The notes: a model not told the origin generated them from the sequence alone. DNA of 64,000 nt from an uncultured Clostridia bacterium (GCA_934647235.1 CAKUFG010000006.1:1-64000); one strand, 5' to 3'; counted from the stretch's first letter, positions 27,666-38,181 are shown. Numbers and translations: made by a program.

Positions 27666-28223
27666 ATGCTCAATCATCAGGGTTCGCCGGTGCTGTCCAC
27701 TCAGCGGTTGCGGCTGCGTCCCTATCGTGCGGGCGACGGCGCGCAGATGTTTTCCGCCTGGGCGGGCGATGCGGAGGTGACGCGGTACATGGGTTTCCCC
27801 ACCCATACCGATCCCAACGTGACCGAACGGCTGGCGCAGCTGTGGGTGGAGGGCTATGAAAGCCCCACGGTGTACCGCTGGGGCGTGGAGTATCAGGGCG
27901 AGCTGGCCGGGGATATCTCCGTGGTGCGGTGGAACGAGGAGGACAGCTGGTGCGAGCTGGGCTGCTGCATCGCCCGCAAATACTGGAACCAGGGCCTGAT
28001 GACCGAAGCGCTGACGGCGGCGCTGGAATACCTTTTCCGCACGGTGGGCTTTCATCGCGTGCAGATGCGCCACGATGCGCTCAACCCTGCCTCGGGCCGT
28101 GTGATGCAGAAGTGCGGCCTGCAGCTGGAGGGTACGCTGCGCGGCTTCAAGCGCAGGCAAGACGGCGCCTGGGCGGATATCCGCCTGTACGCCGCCCTGG
28201 GCGAAAGCTGGCAGAAGCCCTGA
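27666..28223 (+). CDS. GNAT acetyltransferase, RimJ/RimL type
   Basis: 185 residues with an AGGAGG site. The start LSTQRLRLRPYRAGD and the later RKYWNQGLMTEAL (acetyl-CoA loop), HRVQMRHDALNPASGRVMQKCG and EGTLRG are typical of the RimJ/RimL group, which acetylates protein N-termini or small molecules. The substrate cannot be told. The gene appears monocistronic. Confidence 0.85.
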   Translation: MLNHQGSPVLSTQRLRLRPYRAGDGAQMFSAWAGDAEVTRYMGFPTHTDPNVTERLAQLWVEGYESPTVYRWGVEYQGELAGDISVVRWNEEDSWCELGCCIARKYWNQGLMTEALTAALEYLFRTVGFHRVQMRHDALNPASGRVMQKCGLQLEGTLRGFKRRQDGAWADIRLYAALGESWQKP

Positions 28224-28296
28224 ATTTTCAGGCATAAACGGTGCTTTGCGCGCACATAATAACGCTTGCGATCAAATAATCGGAGGCGTTTTTTAT

Positions 28297-30447
28297 ATGG
28301 CGATGCAGGCGGTGATTATGGCCGGAGGCGCGGGCATGCGGCTGCGCCCCATGACGTGCGATTGCCCCAAGCCCCTGGTGCCCCTGTGCGGCGCGCCGGT
28401 GATGGATTACGCCCTGCGTTTGCTTGCCCGACATGGCTATGATCATGCCACGGCCACGCTGTGCTATCGCCCGCAGGATATCAAAAGCGCCTTCGGAGAT
28501 GGCCGGCATGGGGTGACGCTGCGTTACAGCGAGGAAAAAACGCCCCTGGGCACGGCGGGCAGCGTGCTGCATGCGCTGGAGGCCGATGCGGATACCGTGC
28601 TGGTGCTGTCGGGCGACGGGCTGACGGGCTGCGATCTGACCGACGCGCTGCGCTTTCACCGGCGCGTGGGCGCGGCGGTCACGCTGGTGCTCAAAAGCGT
28701 GGATATCCCCCTGGCCTACGGCGTGGTGGTGACGGACGAGCGCGGGCGCATCCTGCGCTTTATTGAAAAGCCGGATTGGAGCCGTGTGGTCAGCAGCCAG
28801 GTCAATACCGGCGTGTACCTGCTGGAGCGCGAGGCGCTGTCGCTGATTCCCAGGGACAGGCCCTTTGATTTCGGGCGCGAGCTGTTTCCCCTGATGCTGC
28901 AGAAGGGCATGCCGCTGTACGGTTATCCTACCCGCGCTTACTGGTGCGATGTGGGCGATCCGGCGGCGCTGCTGCGCGCGCAGGGCGATCTGCTCAGCGG
29001 CCGGGCGGGCATTGAGCCTGCCGATCGCGGCGCGCGTCCGCAAGGGGCGGAGATCTCGCCTGACAGCTATGTGGCCGGGGATGCGCTCGTTGTGCCCGGC
29101 GCGCGGCTGCGGGGCGCATGCGTGCTCTCCGGGGCGCGCGTGGGGCCGGAGGCTGTGCTGGAGGGGGCCATCCTGTGCCCCGGTGCAAGCGTGGGACAGG
29201 GGGCGCAGCTGCTGCCTGGCAGCATCCTGGGCGCGGGCGCGCGGGCGGGGGATTTCAGCCGCCTGAATGCGGGCGCGGCGCTTTGGCCGGGCGTGGAGCT
29301 GCCCGATTACGCCGTATGTGCCGAGCGGGTGACGCAGCCGCAATCCGCCGTCAGCGTTGCGGACAGCCGCGCGCGCTGCGCTTCGCCCACGCAGACGGCC
29401 TGGCTGGCCGGAGCCTTTGCTGGGGCGCTGCCTGCGCGGGAGGTGGCGGTGATGTATCAGGGCATGGACAATGCCGCCTATCATCTGCTGCTGGGCGCGC
29501 TGGCCGCATACGGCGTGCAGCGCGTGTGGGCGCTGGGCCGGGGCAGCCTGGGCATGCTCGGCTATGCCGCGCAGTCGCTGCGTGCGGACGGCGCAATTCT
29601 GGCCGGACAGGAAGAAATCTGCCTGTTAAACGGCAGCGGACTTCCGCTTTCGGATCGCCAGAGCGCCGCCGTAGAGCAGGCCGTCCGACGCCAGGAGCTG
29701 CCGCCCAGCCAGAGCGATCCTGGGGTGGTGCGCGCGCATCATGCGGTGCGCGGCGCGTATCTGGCGGCGCTGGCGCGGCGGTTTCACGCCCTGCGCGGCA
29801 AGCGCGTGGCGCTGATCTGCAAGGATCGCTTTCTGCGCGCGCTGGCCCGCGATGCGCTGCGCCTGGCCGGGCACGAGGTTTCCAGCGACGCGGAGATTAC
29901 CTTTTCCCTGACCGAAAACCAGGCGCGCGTGCTGCCGCGAGAGCGCATGCTGACCGAGGAGGAGCAATGGCTGCTCTGCGCCCGGGCGCTGAGCCTGCAT
30001 GGCGGCGCGGTGTACGATACGCAGGATTACGGCCTGCCCGAGCTGCTGGCCTGCGACGAGGGCGCGGACTGCCGCCTGCAGCGGCGCATCCTGGGCGACG
30101 GGGTGGCAAGGCTGCTGCTTCTGATGACGCTGTTTGACCGTGAAACGGTGGAGCAGGCCGTGGCTGCGCTGCCTGCCCTGACGCGGCGCACGGCGGATAT
30201 TCCCTGCGATATGCGCGATAAGGGCCGCGTGCTGGCTGCCCTGCGGGAGCGCGGTACGCTGCGTGAGCAGGGCGGGATCCTCAGCCAGGATGCGCGCGGG
30301 CGCACGGTGATCCGCCCTGATGCGGCGCTGCCGCTGATTCACGTGGCGGCCTGCGCGCGCGACGCGGAGAACGCGCAGGAGCTGTGCGACCTGTTCTCCG
30401 CCGATATCAGAAGGCTGCTGCAGCCCTCCAAAGCGCCGCAGGCATAA
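28297..30447 (+). CDS. Sugar-1-phosphate nucleotidyltransferase fused to a degenerate phosphomannomutase-like domain
   Basis: 716 residues. Residues 1-230 form a nucleotidyltransferase (VIMAGGAGMRLRPMT, LSGDGLTGCDL, EKPDWSRVVSSQVNTGVYLLE), making an NDP-sugar from sugar-1-phosphate. About 255-350 are left-handed beta-helix repeats. The remainder follows the layout of the phosphomannomutase/phosphoglucomutase fold. Where TASHNP should be, after LRADG, the sequence reads AILAGQEEICLLNGSG, and the metal-binding DGDGDR equivalent is replaced by SLTENQAR, so mutase activity is probably lost. GGAGG precedes the ATG at 28297. Confidence 0.8.
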   Translation: MAMQAVIMAGGAGMRLRPMTCDCPKPLVPLCGAPVMDYALRLLARHGYDHATATLCYRPQDIKSAFGDGRHGVTLRYSEEKTPLGTAGSVLHALEADADTVLVLSGDGLTGCDLTDALRFHRRVGAAVTLVLKSVDIPLAYGVVVTDERGRILRFIEKPDWSRVVSSQVNTGVYLLEREALSLIPRDRPFDFGRELFPLMLQKGMPLYGYPTRAYWCDVGDPAALLRAQGDLLSGRAGIEPADRGARPQGAEISPDSYVAGDALVVPGARLRGACVLSGARVGPEAVLEGAILCPGASVGQGAQLLPGSILGAGARAGDFSRLNAGAALWPGVELPDYAVCAERVTQPQSAVSVADSRARCASPTQTAWLAGAFAGALPAREVAVMYQGMDNAAYHLLLGALAAYGVQRVWALGRGSLGMLGYAAQSLRADGAILAGQEEICLLNGSGLPLSDRQSAAVEQAVRRQELPPSQSDPGVVRAHHAVRGAYLAALARRFHALRGKRVALICKDRFLRALARDALRLAGHEVSSDAEITFSLTENQARVLPRERMLTEEEQWLLCARALSLHGGAVYDTQDYGLPELLACDEGADCRLQRRILGDGVARLLLLMTLFDRETVEQAVAALPALTRRTADIPCDMRDKGRVLAALRERGTLREQGGILSQDARGRTVIRPDAALPLIHVAACARDAENAQELCDLFSADIRRLLQPSKAPQA

Positions 30448-30514
30448 AAAGAAGCTTTGGGCCTGGCGTTTCCGGGCATTCCACGCGATTTTTACAAAAA
30501 ATTTAAGGAAAGGC

Positions 30515-30543
30515 TTGCAATCGCGCTGTTCCTATGGTAAAAT
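30515..30543 (+). promoter_or_regulatory. SigA-type promoter of rpmB
   Basis: TTGCAA at 30515-30520, a 17-bp spacer and TAAAAT at 30538-30543, with an upstream TGG (extended -10). Confidence 0.7.
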
Positions 30544-30620
30544 AGTCAAGCTGTCATAAGAAGCTTTCCCGCGGCCCTGCCGCGTGACGTAAGGCAATCT
30601 CCGACAGGGAGGTGTAAAGA

Positions 30621-30839
30621 ATGGGCAAGTACTGTGAAGTCTGCAACAAGGGTTTGATGAATGGCAACCGCGTGAGCCATGCTGAAAACAAGACCGGTCG
30701 TATGTACGCTCCCAACGTTCAGCGCGTTCGCGTGCTGGTCGATGGCCGTCCTACGCACCTGAATGTGTGCACTCGCTGCCTGCGCAGCGGTAAGGTTGTC
30801 CGCGCGCTGCCCAGCGTCAGCGCCAGCGCCGAGGCCTGA
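30621..30839 (+). CDS. rpmB: 50S ribosomal protein L28
   Basis: 72 residues. N-terminal CEVCNKG and later CTRC form the two zinc-binding Cys pairs of the C+ type L28. NGNRVSHAENKTGR is the rRNA-binding start, and RVRVLVDGRPTHLNVCTRC is typical of the family. GGAGGTG precedes the ATG. It has its own promoter and is followed by a terminator, so it is a single-gene unit. Confidence 0.95.
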   Translation: MGKYCEVCNKGLMNGNRVSHAENKTGRMYAPNVQRVRVLVDGRPTHLNVCTRCLRSGKVVRALPSVSASAEA

Positions 30840-30854
30840 TAATAGTGCCCCAAC

Positions 30855-30892
30855 AAAAAAGCCGTTCCGCAAGCTAAGCGGCGGCTTTTTTT
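30855..30892 (+). terminator. Terminator of rpmB
   Basis: AAAAAAGCCG at 30855-30864 pairs with CGGCTTTTTT ending at 30891, with inner CCGC/GCGG pairing and a long T-run. Confidence 0.85.
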
Positions 30893-30926
30893 GCTGCCTT
30901 TTTTAGGCTTTATATATATATAAAAG

Positions 30927-30956
30927 GCCCGCGTCTGCTTTTACGCAAACGCGGGC
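30927..30956 (-). terminator. Terminator of the ftsH operon
   Basis: GCCCGCGT (30927-30934) pairs with ACGCGGGC (30949-30956). On the minus strand it is followed by TTTTATATATA. It closes the operon that ends with the gene at 30967. Confidence 0.8.
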
Positions 30957-30966
30957 GCTGCTTTAT

Positions 30967-31505
30967 TTACCAGTCTTCCCCCAGCTTGGAAAACGCCTCG
31001 CCCAGGCTGTCCAGCCCCAGCAGGATCAGGTATACCCCGATCATAAACGTGATGGAGAACAGGCTGTAATAGGGCTTGATCAGCATCAGGAAGCCCAGTG
31101 CCAGGCCCAGGGAGTTGATAATCAGCGAGAACCAATAGGCCGCGCTGCCCGCCACAAAGCGCACCATGTGCCCATGCGACAGGCGGGAGATGCAGTGCGC
31201 GATGAACCAGATGGGGAAGAACACCATCATCGCCCAACGGCCCGCGCCGGGATGCACCATCAGCACCAGGCCCGTCATCACGCTCAGGATGCCCGAGATC
31301 AGCGAGATCGTGGGGCCAAAGCCCGTGTGCTTTTCCATCTTGACGTAGAACACAATATCGCCGATGCCCGTGATCGTGGCCAGCAGCCCATAGAGCACCA
31401 CCAGGCCGGTCAGCGCGCTCTGCGGGCGGGTGAAGGTGAAAATACCCAGCAGGATCAGCAGAATGCCGACAATCAGCTCATACACGCCGTAGCTTGAACG
31501 CCTTT

Positions 31506-31509
<4 letters not shown>
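30967..31509 (-). CDS. DUF308/HdeD-like membrane protein
   Basis: 180 residues with six hydrophobic segments in three pairs (ELIVGILLILLGIFTF, LTGLVVLYGLLATITGIGDI, LISGILSVMTGLVLMVHP and so on), the repeating pattern of the HdeD/DUF308 family. The family's exact role is unclear; E. coli HdeD is linked to acid stress. The start overlaps the ftsH stop (ATGA), so it is coupled to ftsH and may take part in membrane quality control. Confidence 0.8.
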
Positions 31510-33343
<1,834 letters not shown>

Positions 33344-33347
<4 letters not shown>

Positions 33348-33751
33348 TGCGCGTTCCTCGCTTCCTCTTGTTCGGTCATCCGCGCGTCGATGGCTTCCAG
33401 GCTGATCAGCAGCGCCCGGCTGGCCGCCTGCATGGCAAAGTCCAGCGCGTACTCGGCAAGCAGCAGCGCCTGCTCGCTGCCGGGCTGGTTCAGCGCGTTT
33501 TCGCGCGCCTGGCTGAGCATGCCGTCCATCCTGCTGAAGGACGCCGCAATATCGCTGGCTGCCTGGCTGCGGCTGTGGCACAGGCGGTTGCGCAGCGTCA
33601 TTTCATCCTGCGCGCACTCGCGCCGCAGCGCTTCCTCCTCCTGCCGCAGGGCGGACAGGTTTTCGCCCTCGCTGATCAGCACCCGGCTGTGCAGCCGCGC
33701 CACGCGCTCGTCCAGCTCATGGAGCTTGGCCGATAATATCTCATGGGCCAT
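33344..33751 (-). CDS. Hypothetical coiled-coil protein
   Basis: 135 residues, acidic and fully helical (LHELDERVARLHSRV, SALRQEEEALRREC, and so on), without a signal or membrane segment. It is the first gene of the ftsH operon and overlaps ftsH by 4 bp. GGAGG is 7 bases before the ATG at 33751. I do not recognise a family; co-transcription suggests a cytosolic partner or regulator of FtsH. Confidence 0.6.
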
Positions 33752-33780
33752 GCGCTCGCCTCCTTTCATCCTACGCGAAT

Positions 33781-33809
33781 ATTATAATGCCCCGTTTTTC
33801 CCGCCGCAA
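33781..33809 (-). promoter_or_regulatory. SigA-type promoter of the ftsH operon
   Basis: On the minus strand: TTGCGG (33804-33809), a 17-bp spacer and TATAAT (33781-33786). Confidence 0.7.
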
Positions 33810-33891
33810 CGGACAATATTTCCGCCGTGTATGGACAAATCTGGCAAAGTGTAAAAAACCGCTCCCCGCATAAGCAGAAAGCGGCGTTGCG

Positions 33892-34206
33892 CTATTTACG
33901 GCTTTTATAGATCAGATAATCCGCATAGCTTTTCAGTTTCGGCAGCGCTTCCGGCGGAAAGGCCGCCGGCAGGCGCAGGGTGGAGGCGGCGCGCGAATAG
34001 GGCGCGGGGTTGTCCGTCAGGCCCAGCAGATAATCAACCGATACCTGAAAATACCGCGCAATGGCGATTTTGATGTCGTCCGGCGGTTCGCTTTTGTTGC
34101 GCTCATAGGCGGAGATGGAGTGCTTGTTGATCTTCAGAATGGCGGCCAGATCATCCTGCGTCAGGTCAGCGTCCTTGCGTAGCTCCAGCAGCCGTTCTCC
34201 AATCAT
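33892..34206 (-). CDS. XRE-family transcriptional regulator
   Basis: 104 residues. The N-terminal Cro/CI helix-turn-helix (LRKDADLTQDDLAAILKINKHSISAYERNKSEPPDD) is followed by FQVSVDYLLGLTDNP, the standard end of that domain in Bacillota, and a short basic tail. Its start region faces the AT-rich divergent promoter of the secreted protein at 34438, a possible target. Confidence 0.85.
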   Translation of the reverse strand: MIGERLLELRKDADLTQDDLAAILKINKHSISAYERNKSEPPDDIKIAIARYFQVSVDYLLGLTDNPAPYSRAASTLRLPAAFPPEALPKLKSYADYLIYKSRK

Positions 34207-34280
34207 GCGCCTTGCCTCCCTGCTTGTATTGATATCAGTGAAGCTTATTATAGAATAAAAATTTCTTTTTCAGATAATTA

Positions 34281-34309
34281 TAGACAAATAAGTCACAAGC
34301 ATGTATAAT
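34281..34309 (+). promoter_or_regulatory. SigA-type promoter in the divergent region
   Basis: TAGACA at 34281-34286, a 17-bp spacer and TATAAT at 34304-34309. It lies about 130 bp before the gene at 34438, so a long 5' leader would result. Confidence 0.6.
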
Positions 34310-34437
34310 ATCGATTGAAAATCTACTTTCTGCGTTTTGCGCTCATTTTTATCTATCGACTATAGCATTGCGAGGTGGTGCTGCGCTTTTCAACTTGTGT
34401 TTCCATTTTATTCCATATATAGAAAGGATGAACCTGT

Positions 34438-35025
34438 ATGAATGCGATTGCAAAACGTCTTGCCGCCTGCCTGCTGCTGTTGACTCTGTACCTTGCCGCT
34501 TTGCCCGGACTGGGCGAAGCTGCTCCTGCCTATGATTTTAAGAAATTCCGCTGGGGCGATTCGCAGGAGTCCGTCATGGCCGTCGAGGGCACGCCCAAGT
34601 ATTCGGGCAAGATGAACGGCTTGGATGCCAACTACATCGCCTACGATACCACTGCCGTTGGGATGGACGTGCTTCTGGCTTACTATTTCTGCGATGGCGG
34701 ATTGTACTCGGTGCGCTATATCCTGACTGAAGAGCACTCCGTCGATTCGCTCTACATCGACGATTACAACACCTTCAAGCAAGCTCTTACCAATAAATAC
34801 GGCGAGCCGCTGCTGGACAATGAAAAATGGACAAGCGACAGCAAAAAGTCGTTCTATGCCGACGACAAAGGCCGCGCGCTTAATTATGGATATCTAAGCT
34901 ATTATGAAGACAGAGATACACTAAGCGGAGCAAAGGCGGCTGTCAGAAAAAAAGGGAAAAAGCCCAAGGCTTGTGAAAAATGTAGCTTTAGCCAAGCAAT
35001 TCAGGATGAGATCAATAAACTATAG
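34438..35025 (+). CDS. Secreted protein of unknown function
   Basis: 195 residues. Signal peptide (LAACLLLLTLYLAALPGLGEA), then a domain with FKKFRWGDSQESVMAVEG, AYDTTAVGMDVLLAYYFCDGGLYSV (the piece AYYFCDGGLYSVRY is characteristic) and YNTFKQALTNKYGEPL. This pattern appears in clostridial exported proteins of unknown role. The last 45 residues are basic and Lys-rich (RKKGKKPKACEKC) and look unlike the rest, so a frameshift near 34930 or a diverged tail is possible. Confidence 0.6.
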   Translation: MNAIAKRLAACLLLLTLYLAALPGLGEAAPAYDFKKFRWGDSQESVMAVEGTPKYSGKMNGLDANYIAYDTTAVGMDVLLAYYFCDGGLYSVRYILTEEHSVDSLYIDDYNTFKQALTNKYGEPLLDNEKWTSDSKKSFYADDKGRALNYGYLSYYEDRDTLSGAKAAVRKKGKKPKACEKCSFSQAIQDEINKL

Positions 35026-35026
35026 A

Positions 35027-35064
35027 AAAGCAATACCCCGTCCATATGGACGGGGTATTGCTTT
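35027..35064. terminator. Perfect 38-bp palindrome, bidirectional terminator
   Basis: The palindrome runs from AAAGCAATACC to GGTATTGCTTT without an unpaired centre. It begins just after the stop of the plus-strand gene and overlaps the stop codon of the minus-strand gene ending at 35063. Both sides end in A/T runs. Confidence 0.8.
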
Positions 35065-35518
35065 ATCCCTTCGCTCTGCGCATATCCTCCCGGATGGACT
35101 GCAGCTGGCGCAGGATATCCTGGATGCGCGCGTCGGTGCGCTCCACATTGTTTTTGGCTTCGCTGATCTGATTCAGGGCTGTCCAATCGCTGAAAAAGTT
35201 ATCCCACACGATATCGGTTACGCGCCAGAAGGCGGACAGCTCGGTGGTTGCGTCGCAGCGCACGCGCACGTCGCGCAGCTCGCGGTTAAAACGATCCAGG
35301 TCGTATCGAAGCTGGTCGAGCTCCCGTTCGGCCTCGTCCATGCGGCTGTGCTTGATCAGCCCAGACAGCAGCCCGCCGCCCAGCAGGTCGTATATGCCCC
35401 AGCCCTCGGCGCTGCGCAGGATGGACAGCACGCGCTGCGCCTGCGTATGGGCCGCCTGGCCCGCCTCGATGGCCTGGTTGGTTTCATTTATCAAGGATTG
35501 CAGATTGCTTTGTTCCAT
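35063..35518 (-). CDS. Hypothetical helical protein with a Gly-rich loop
   Basis: 151 residues. Helical ends (INETNQAIEAGQAAHTQAQRV and ARIQDILRQLQSIREDMRRA) surround GWGIYDLLGGGLLSGLIKHSRMDEAE, a motif seen in uncharacterised Bacillota proteins. No signal peptide is present. AAGGAG lies 5 bases before the ATG, and the gene has its own promoter and terminator. Confidence 0.6.
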   Translation of the reverse strand: MEQSNLQSLINETNQAIEAGQAAHTQAQRVLSILRSAEGWGIYDLLGGGLLSGLIKHSRMDEAERELDQLRYDLDRFNRELRDVRVRCDATTELSAFWRVTDIVWDNFFSDWTALNQISEAKNNVERTDARIQDILRQLQSIREDMRRAKG

Positions 35519-35560
35519 ATTGGCTCCTTCTGGACGGCGGTTCCTGCACCGTCCACAGGC

Positions 35561-35589
35561 AGTATAGCAGGCGGCGGCAGCTTCGGCAA
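35561..35589 (-). promoter_or_regulatory. SigA-type promoter
   Basis: On the minus strand: TTGCCG (35584-35589), a 17-bp spacer and TATACT (35561-35566) with TGC upstream of the -10. Confidence 0.65.
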
Positions 35590-35757
35590 GCGCAGGGGGC
35601 TGAAAGCCGCGTTTTACCGTCCCAAACCCGCGTGCAGGGCGGCGGAGGCTGCGCGAAAAACCTTCCTTTCCCGCGCTATTTCGCTTTTTTATGCGCCCCG
35701 TATCGACGGCCCTTTTACGGTGAACGCGCTATCATAGGCGGCGTAGGAGGGAGCGCT

Positions 35758-36519
35758 ATGGTCGTCGTGGGCGAGGAATATCTGCTGATGAACCTGCTGA
35801 TGGATACGCTGTGCCTGACGGCGGCCATGCGCCTGTCCTCCCTCCGCGCGCGGCCGGGCCGCATCGCGCTTGCCGCGCTGGCGGGGGCCGTGCTGTCCAT
35901 GATCGCCCTGGCCCTGTGGGGGCTGCGCGCCAGCGCCTATGCCGCGCTGCCCATTGCCGTGCTGATGGCGCTGCTGGCCTTCGGGCTGCGCCGCGCGCCG
36001 GGCGGCAGCGCCCGGCTGCTGATTGCCGGGCTTTTGTCCGCGGGCATGGCGCAGTATATGCACCGGTTGGGTCTGGGCGGCTGGGCGGCCGCGCTGGCCT
36101 GCGCGCCGGGCGTGCTTTACGCCGTGCATCTGCTGCTGCGCTGGCAATCGCGCGCGGGGGAGCGGGCGGACATCCGCCTGCTGTTCGAGCGCGGCGGCGT
36201 ATCGCTGGACGGGTTGGTGGACAGCGGCAACTGCCTGCGCGATCCCGTTACCGAGCTGCCCGTGGTGGTGGTGCCCTATCAGGCCATCCGCGCCTATCTG
36301 CCGCCCGGTACGCGCTGCGAGCAGCTGAGCACGCTGCCGCGCGGGTTTCGGCTGATCTGCGTGCGCACGGCCAGCGGCAAGCGGCTGATGATGTGCTTTC
36401 GCCCGCGGGGGCTATATGTGCGCGACGGCCGCGTATGGCGCGCGGCGGACGCGGTGGTGGCGGTATCGCCCTGCCTGCACGGGCGGCGCGCGCTGCTGCC
36501 GCCCACGCTGAATTTATAA
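35758..36519 (+). CDS. spoIIGA: Sporulation sigma-E factor-processing peptidase SpoIIGA
   Basis: 253 residues. The N-terminal half has about five membrane segments beginning EEYLLMNLLMDTLCLTAAM. The C-terminal half is an aspartic-protease-like domain with the catalytic LVDSGNCLRDP. It cleaves the pro-peptide of SigE in the mother cell after septation. The ATG at 35758 follows AGGAGGG; sigE is 27 bp downstream, the standard arrangement. It is shorter than the B. subtilis protein (about 309 residues). Confidence 0.92.
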   Translation: MVVVGEEYLLMNLLMDTLCLTAAMRLSSLRARPGRIALAALAGAVLSMIALALWGLRASAYAALPIAVLMALLAFGLRRAPGGSARLLIAGLLSAGMAQYMHRLGLGGWAAALACAPGVLYAVHLLLRWQSRAGERADIRLLFERGGVSLDGLVDSGNCLRDPVTELPVVVVPYQAIRAYLPPGTRCEQLSTLPRGFRLICVRTASGKRLMMCFRPRGLYVRDGRVWRAADAVVAVSPCLHGRRALLPPTLNL

Positions 36520-36546
36520 AATCAATTGCCGAGGGGGATGACATAG

Positions 36547-37251
36547 ATGATTGACATGCGACGGCAGCTATACGCGATCTGGGCGCGGCTCTGCGCAGGC
36601 TCGCTGGATTACATCGGCGGGGCGGACCCGCTTCCGCAGCCGCTTACGCGCGAGGAAGAAGCGGAGCTTTTGCAGAAGCTGCCCACGGACGACGGCACGG
36701 TGCGCTCCATCCTGATTGAGCGCAATCTGCGGCTGGTGGTGTTCATTGCCCGCAAGTTTGAAAACACGGGCGTGGGGCTGGAGGATCTGATCTCCATCGG
36801 CACGATCGGGCTGATCAAGGCGGTCAACACCTTTGACCCCGAAAAGAAGAACAAGCTGGCCACCTACGCCTCGCGCTGCATTGAAAACGAAATGCTGATG
36901 CATCTGCGCCACACGGCGCGGATTCGCTATGAGATTTCCCTGGATGAGCCGCTGCGCAAGGATTGGGATGGCAACGAGCTGCTGCTGGGCGATATCCTGG
37001 GCACGGAGAGCGATCTGGTTTATCGCCGCATGGACGACAAGGTGGAAAAGCAACTATTGCGCGCGGCGCTGGCGCGTCTGCCCCTGCGCGAGCAGCAGAT
37101 CATGCAGCTGCGCTTTGGCCTGGGCGGCGCGCGGGAGATGACGCAGAAGGAGGTTGCCGACGCGCTGGGGATTTCGCAGAGCTACATCTCCCGGCTGGAA
37201 AAGCGCATTCTTTCGCGCCTGAACGTGGAGCTGACCCGGATGAGCAGCTGA
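36547..37251 (+). CDS. sigE: RNA polymerase sporulation sigma factor SigE (pro-form)
   Basis: 234 residues. The mother-cell sigma factor, made as an inactive precursor. The N-terminal stretch ends in [13 protein letters not shown], matching the YYIGGSEALPPPL region around the processing site of B. subtilis pro-SigE. Region 2 has [19 protein letters not shown] and [17 protein letters not shown]; region 4 has [20 protein letters not shown]. It is the SpoIIGA substrate. The repeat island starts directly after its stop codon. Confidence 0.96.
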   Translation: MIDMRRQLYAIWARLCAGSLDYIGGADPLPQPLTREEEAELLQKLPTDDGTVRSILIERNLRLVVFIARKFENTGVGLEDLISIGTIGLIKAVNTFDPEKKNKLATYASRCIENEMLMHLRHTARIRYEISLDEPLRKDWDGNELLLGDILGTESDLVYRRMDDKVEKQLLRAALARLPLREQQIMQLRFGLGGAREMTQKEVADALGISQSYISRLEKRILSRLNVELTRMSS

Positions 37252-37283
37252 TGGGGCGGGGACGAGGGGGACGAAGGGGGTAC

Positions 37284-37491
37284 GTTTCTTTCTTGAGTCA
37301 AGAAAGAAACAAAGAACCGGTTTGTGACGTGAAAGTCGATTGAATAAAACTGGGAGTGGCCCTGGCCACCCCGTGGCAGGTGAAAGCCTGAACCGCCCGG
37401 ATGAAAACAAGCTTTCCTCCGTTCGCTTCCTGCTTTCCCCCTTGGTCGTGCTGCGCACGCCCGTGCCGATTAAAATCGGCGTGCCACGGGG
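37284..37491 (+). repeat. Structured repeat element, left copy
   Basis: About 208 bp with several hairpins in order: GTTTCTTTCTTG/CAAGAAAGAAAC (37284-37310); GTGGCC/GGCCAC (37356-37369); a closing stem CCCCGTGGCA (37369-37378) with TGCCACGGGG (37482-37491); and, inside it, CGTGC/GCACG (37447-37459) and GCCGATT/AATCGGC (37465-37480). An inverted second copy at 37901-38109 keeps the stems but changes both strands of several. No coding frame. The similarity of the arms extends beyond these limits, to about 37252 on the left. Confidence 0.75.
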
Positions 37492-37577
37492 GCGGTGGTT
37501 GGGTGCGAAAACCAAACGCGGCGATTGGCGATAGTTGGGCAAGGCCTTCCAGCTTCTTCCATAGCATATGACTATAA

Positions 37578-37632
37578 AAGCCTTCCCCCAGATGGGGGAA
37601 GGTGTCGAGCGAACAGCGAGACGGATGAGGGG
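37578..37632. repeat. Short palindromic repeat fragment
   Basis: Begins with the hairpin CCTTCCCCCAGATGGGGGAAGG and continues to GACGGATGAGGGG. It resembles one end of the 166-bp repeat family but belongs to a different subtype, and no matching right half is present. Confidence 0.5.
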
Positions 37633-37674
37633 GAATGCGGCGGCTTACGTATGGCTGGAAAGCACTGCCAACCC

Positions 37675-37840
37675 AAAGCCTTCCCCTTGGAGGGGAAGGT
37701 GGCGAATGCAATGAGCCGGATGAGGTGTAGCCGCCGCAGCGACGTTACCCCTTAATTCAGTCATGATAACGGCTGCTTTGCAGCCTACACCTCATCAGTC
37801 AGGACAAGCCTGACAGCTTCTCCTCAAGGAGAAGCCTTTT
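37675..37840. repeat. 166-bp palindromic-end repeat, copy 2 (inverted)
   Basis: Reverse complement of the repeat at 7728-7893 with about six differences by eye. One end hairpin has changed on both strands together (TCTCC/GGAGA to TCCCC/GGGGA). It is nested between the two arms of the structured repeat in the sigE-sigG gap. Confidence 0.8.
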
Positions 37841-37900
37841 GGTGGCCGTTCTATCCAACAATCGCAAATAGATGCGAACGACCAATGCATCCAAGCATGC

Positions 37901-38109
37901 CCCCGTGGCACGCTGATCGCAGATCAGCGCAGGGCGTGCGCAGCACGACCGAAGGGGAAATATTCAAGGGGACGGATGGCGCTTGCGCCGATCCGGACAC
38001 GCGAATTTTCCCTGCCACGGGGGGCGGCGGTGCCGCCTTCCAGTTATATTCAATTGGCTTTCACGTCACACACAGGTTCTTTGTTACTTTCTTCACTGAA
38101 GAAAGTAAC
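37901..38109 (-). repeat. Structured repeat element, right copy (inverted)
   Basis: Inverted counterpart of 37284-37491. Hairpins: GTTACTTTCTTC/GAAGAAAGTAAC (38083-38109), GGCGGC/GCCGCC (38023-38037), closing stem TGCCACGGGG (38013-38022) with CCCCGTGGCA (37901-37910), and GCTGATC/GATCAGC (37912-37928). Unpaired segments such as TGTGACGTGAAAG are conserved. With the left copy and the nested repeats it fills the 984-bp sigE-sigG gap (37252-38235). Confidence 0.75.
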
Positions 38110-38181
38110 GTTTCCTCGTCCTCCTCGTTCCCTTCGTCTCCTCGTCCCCGTTTCCCCCCCCACAAAAGTCCGCCCCGCAGC

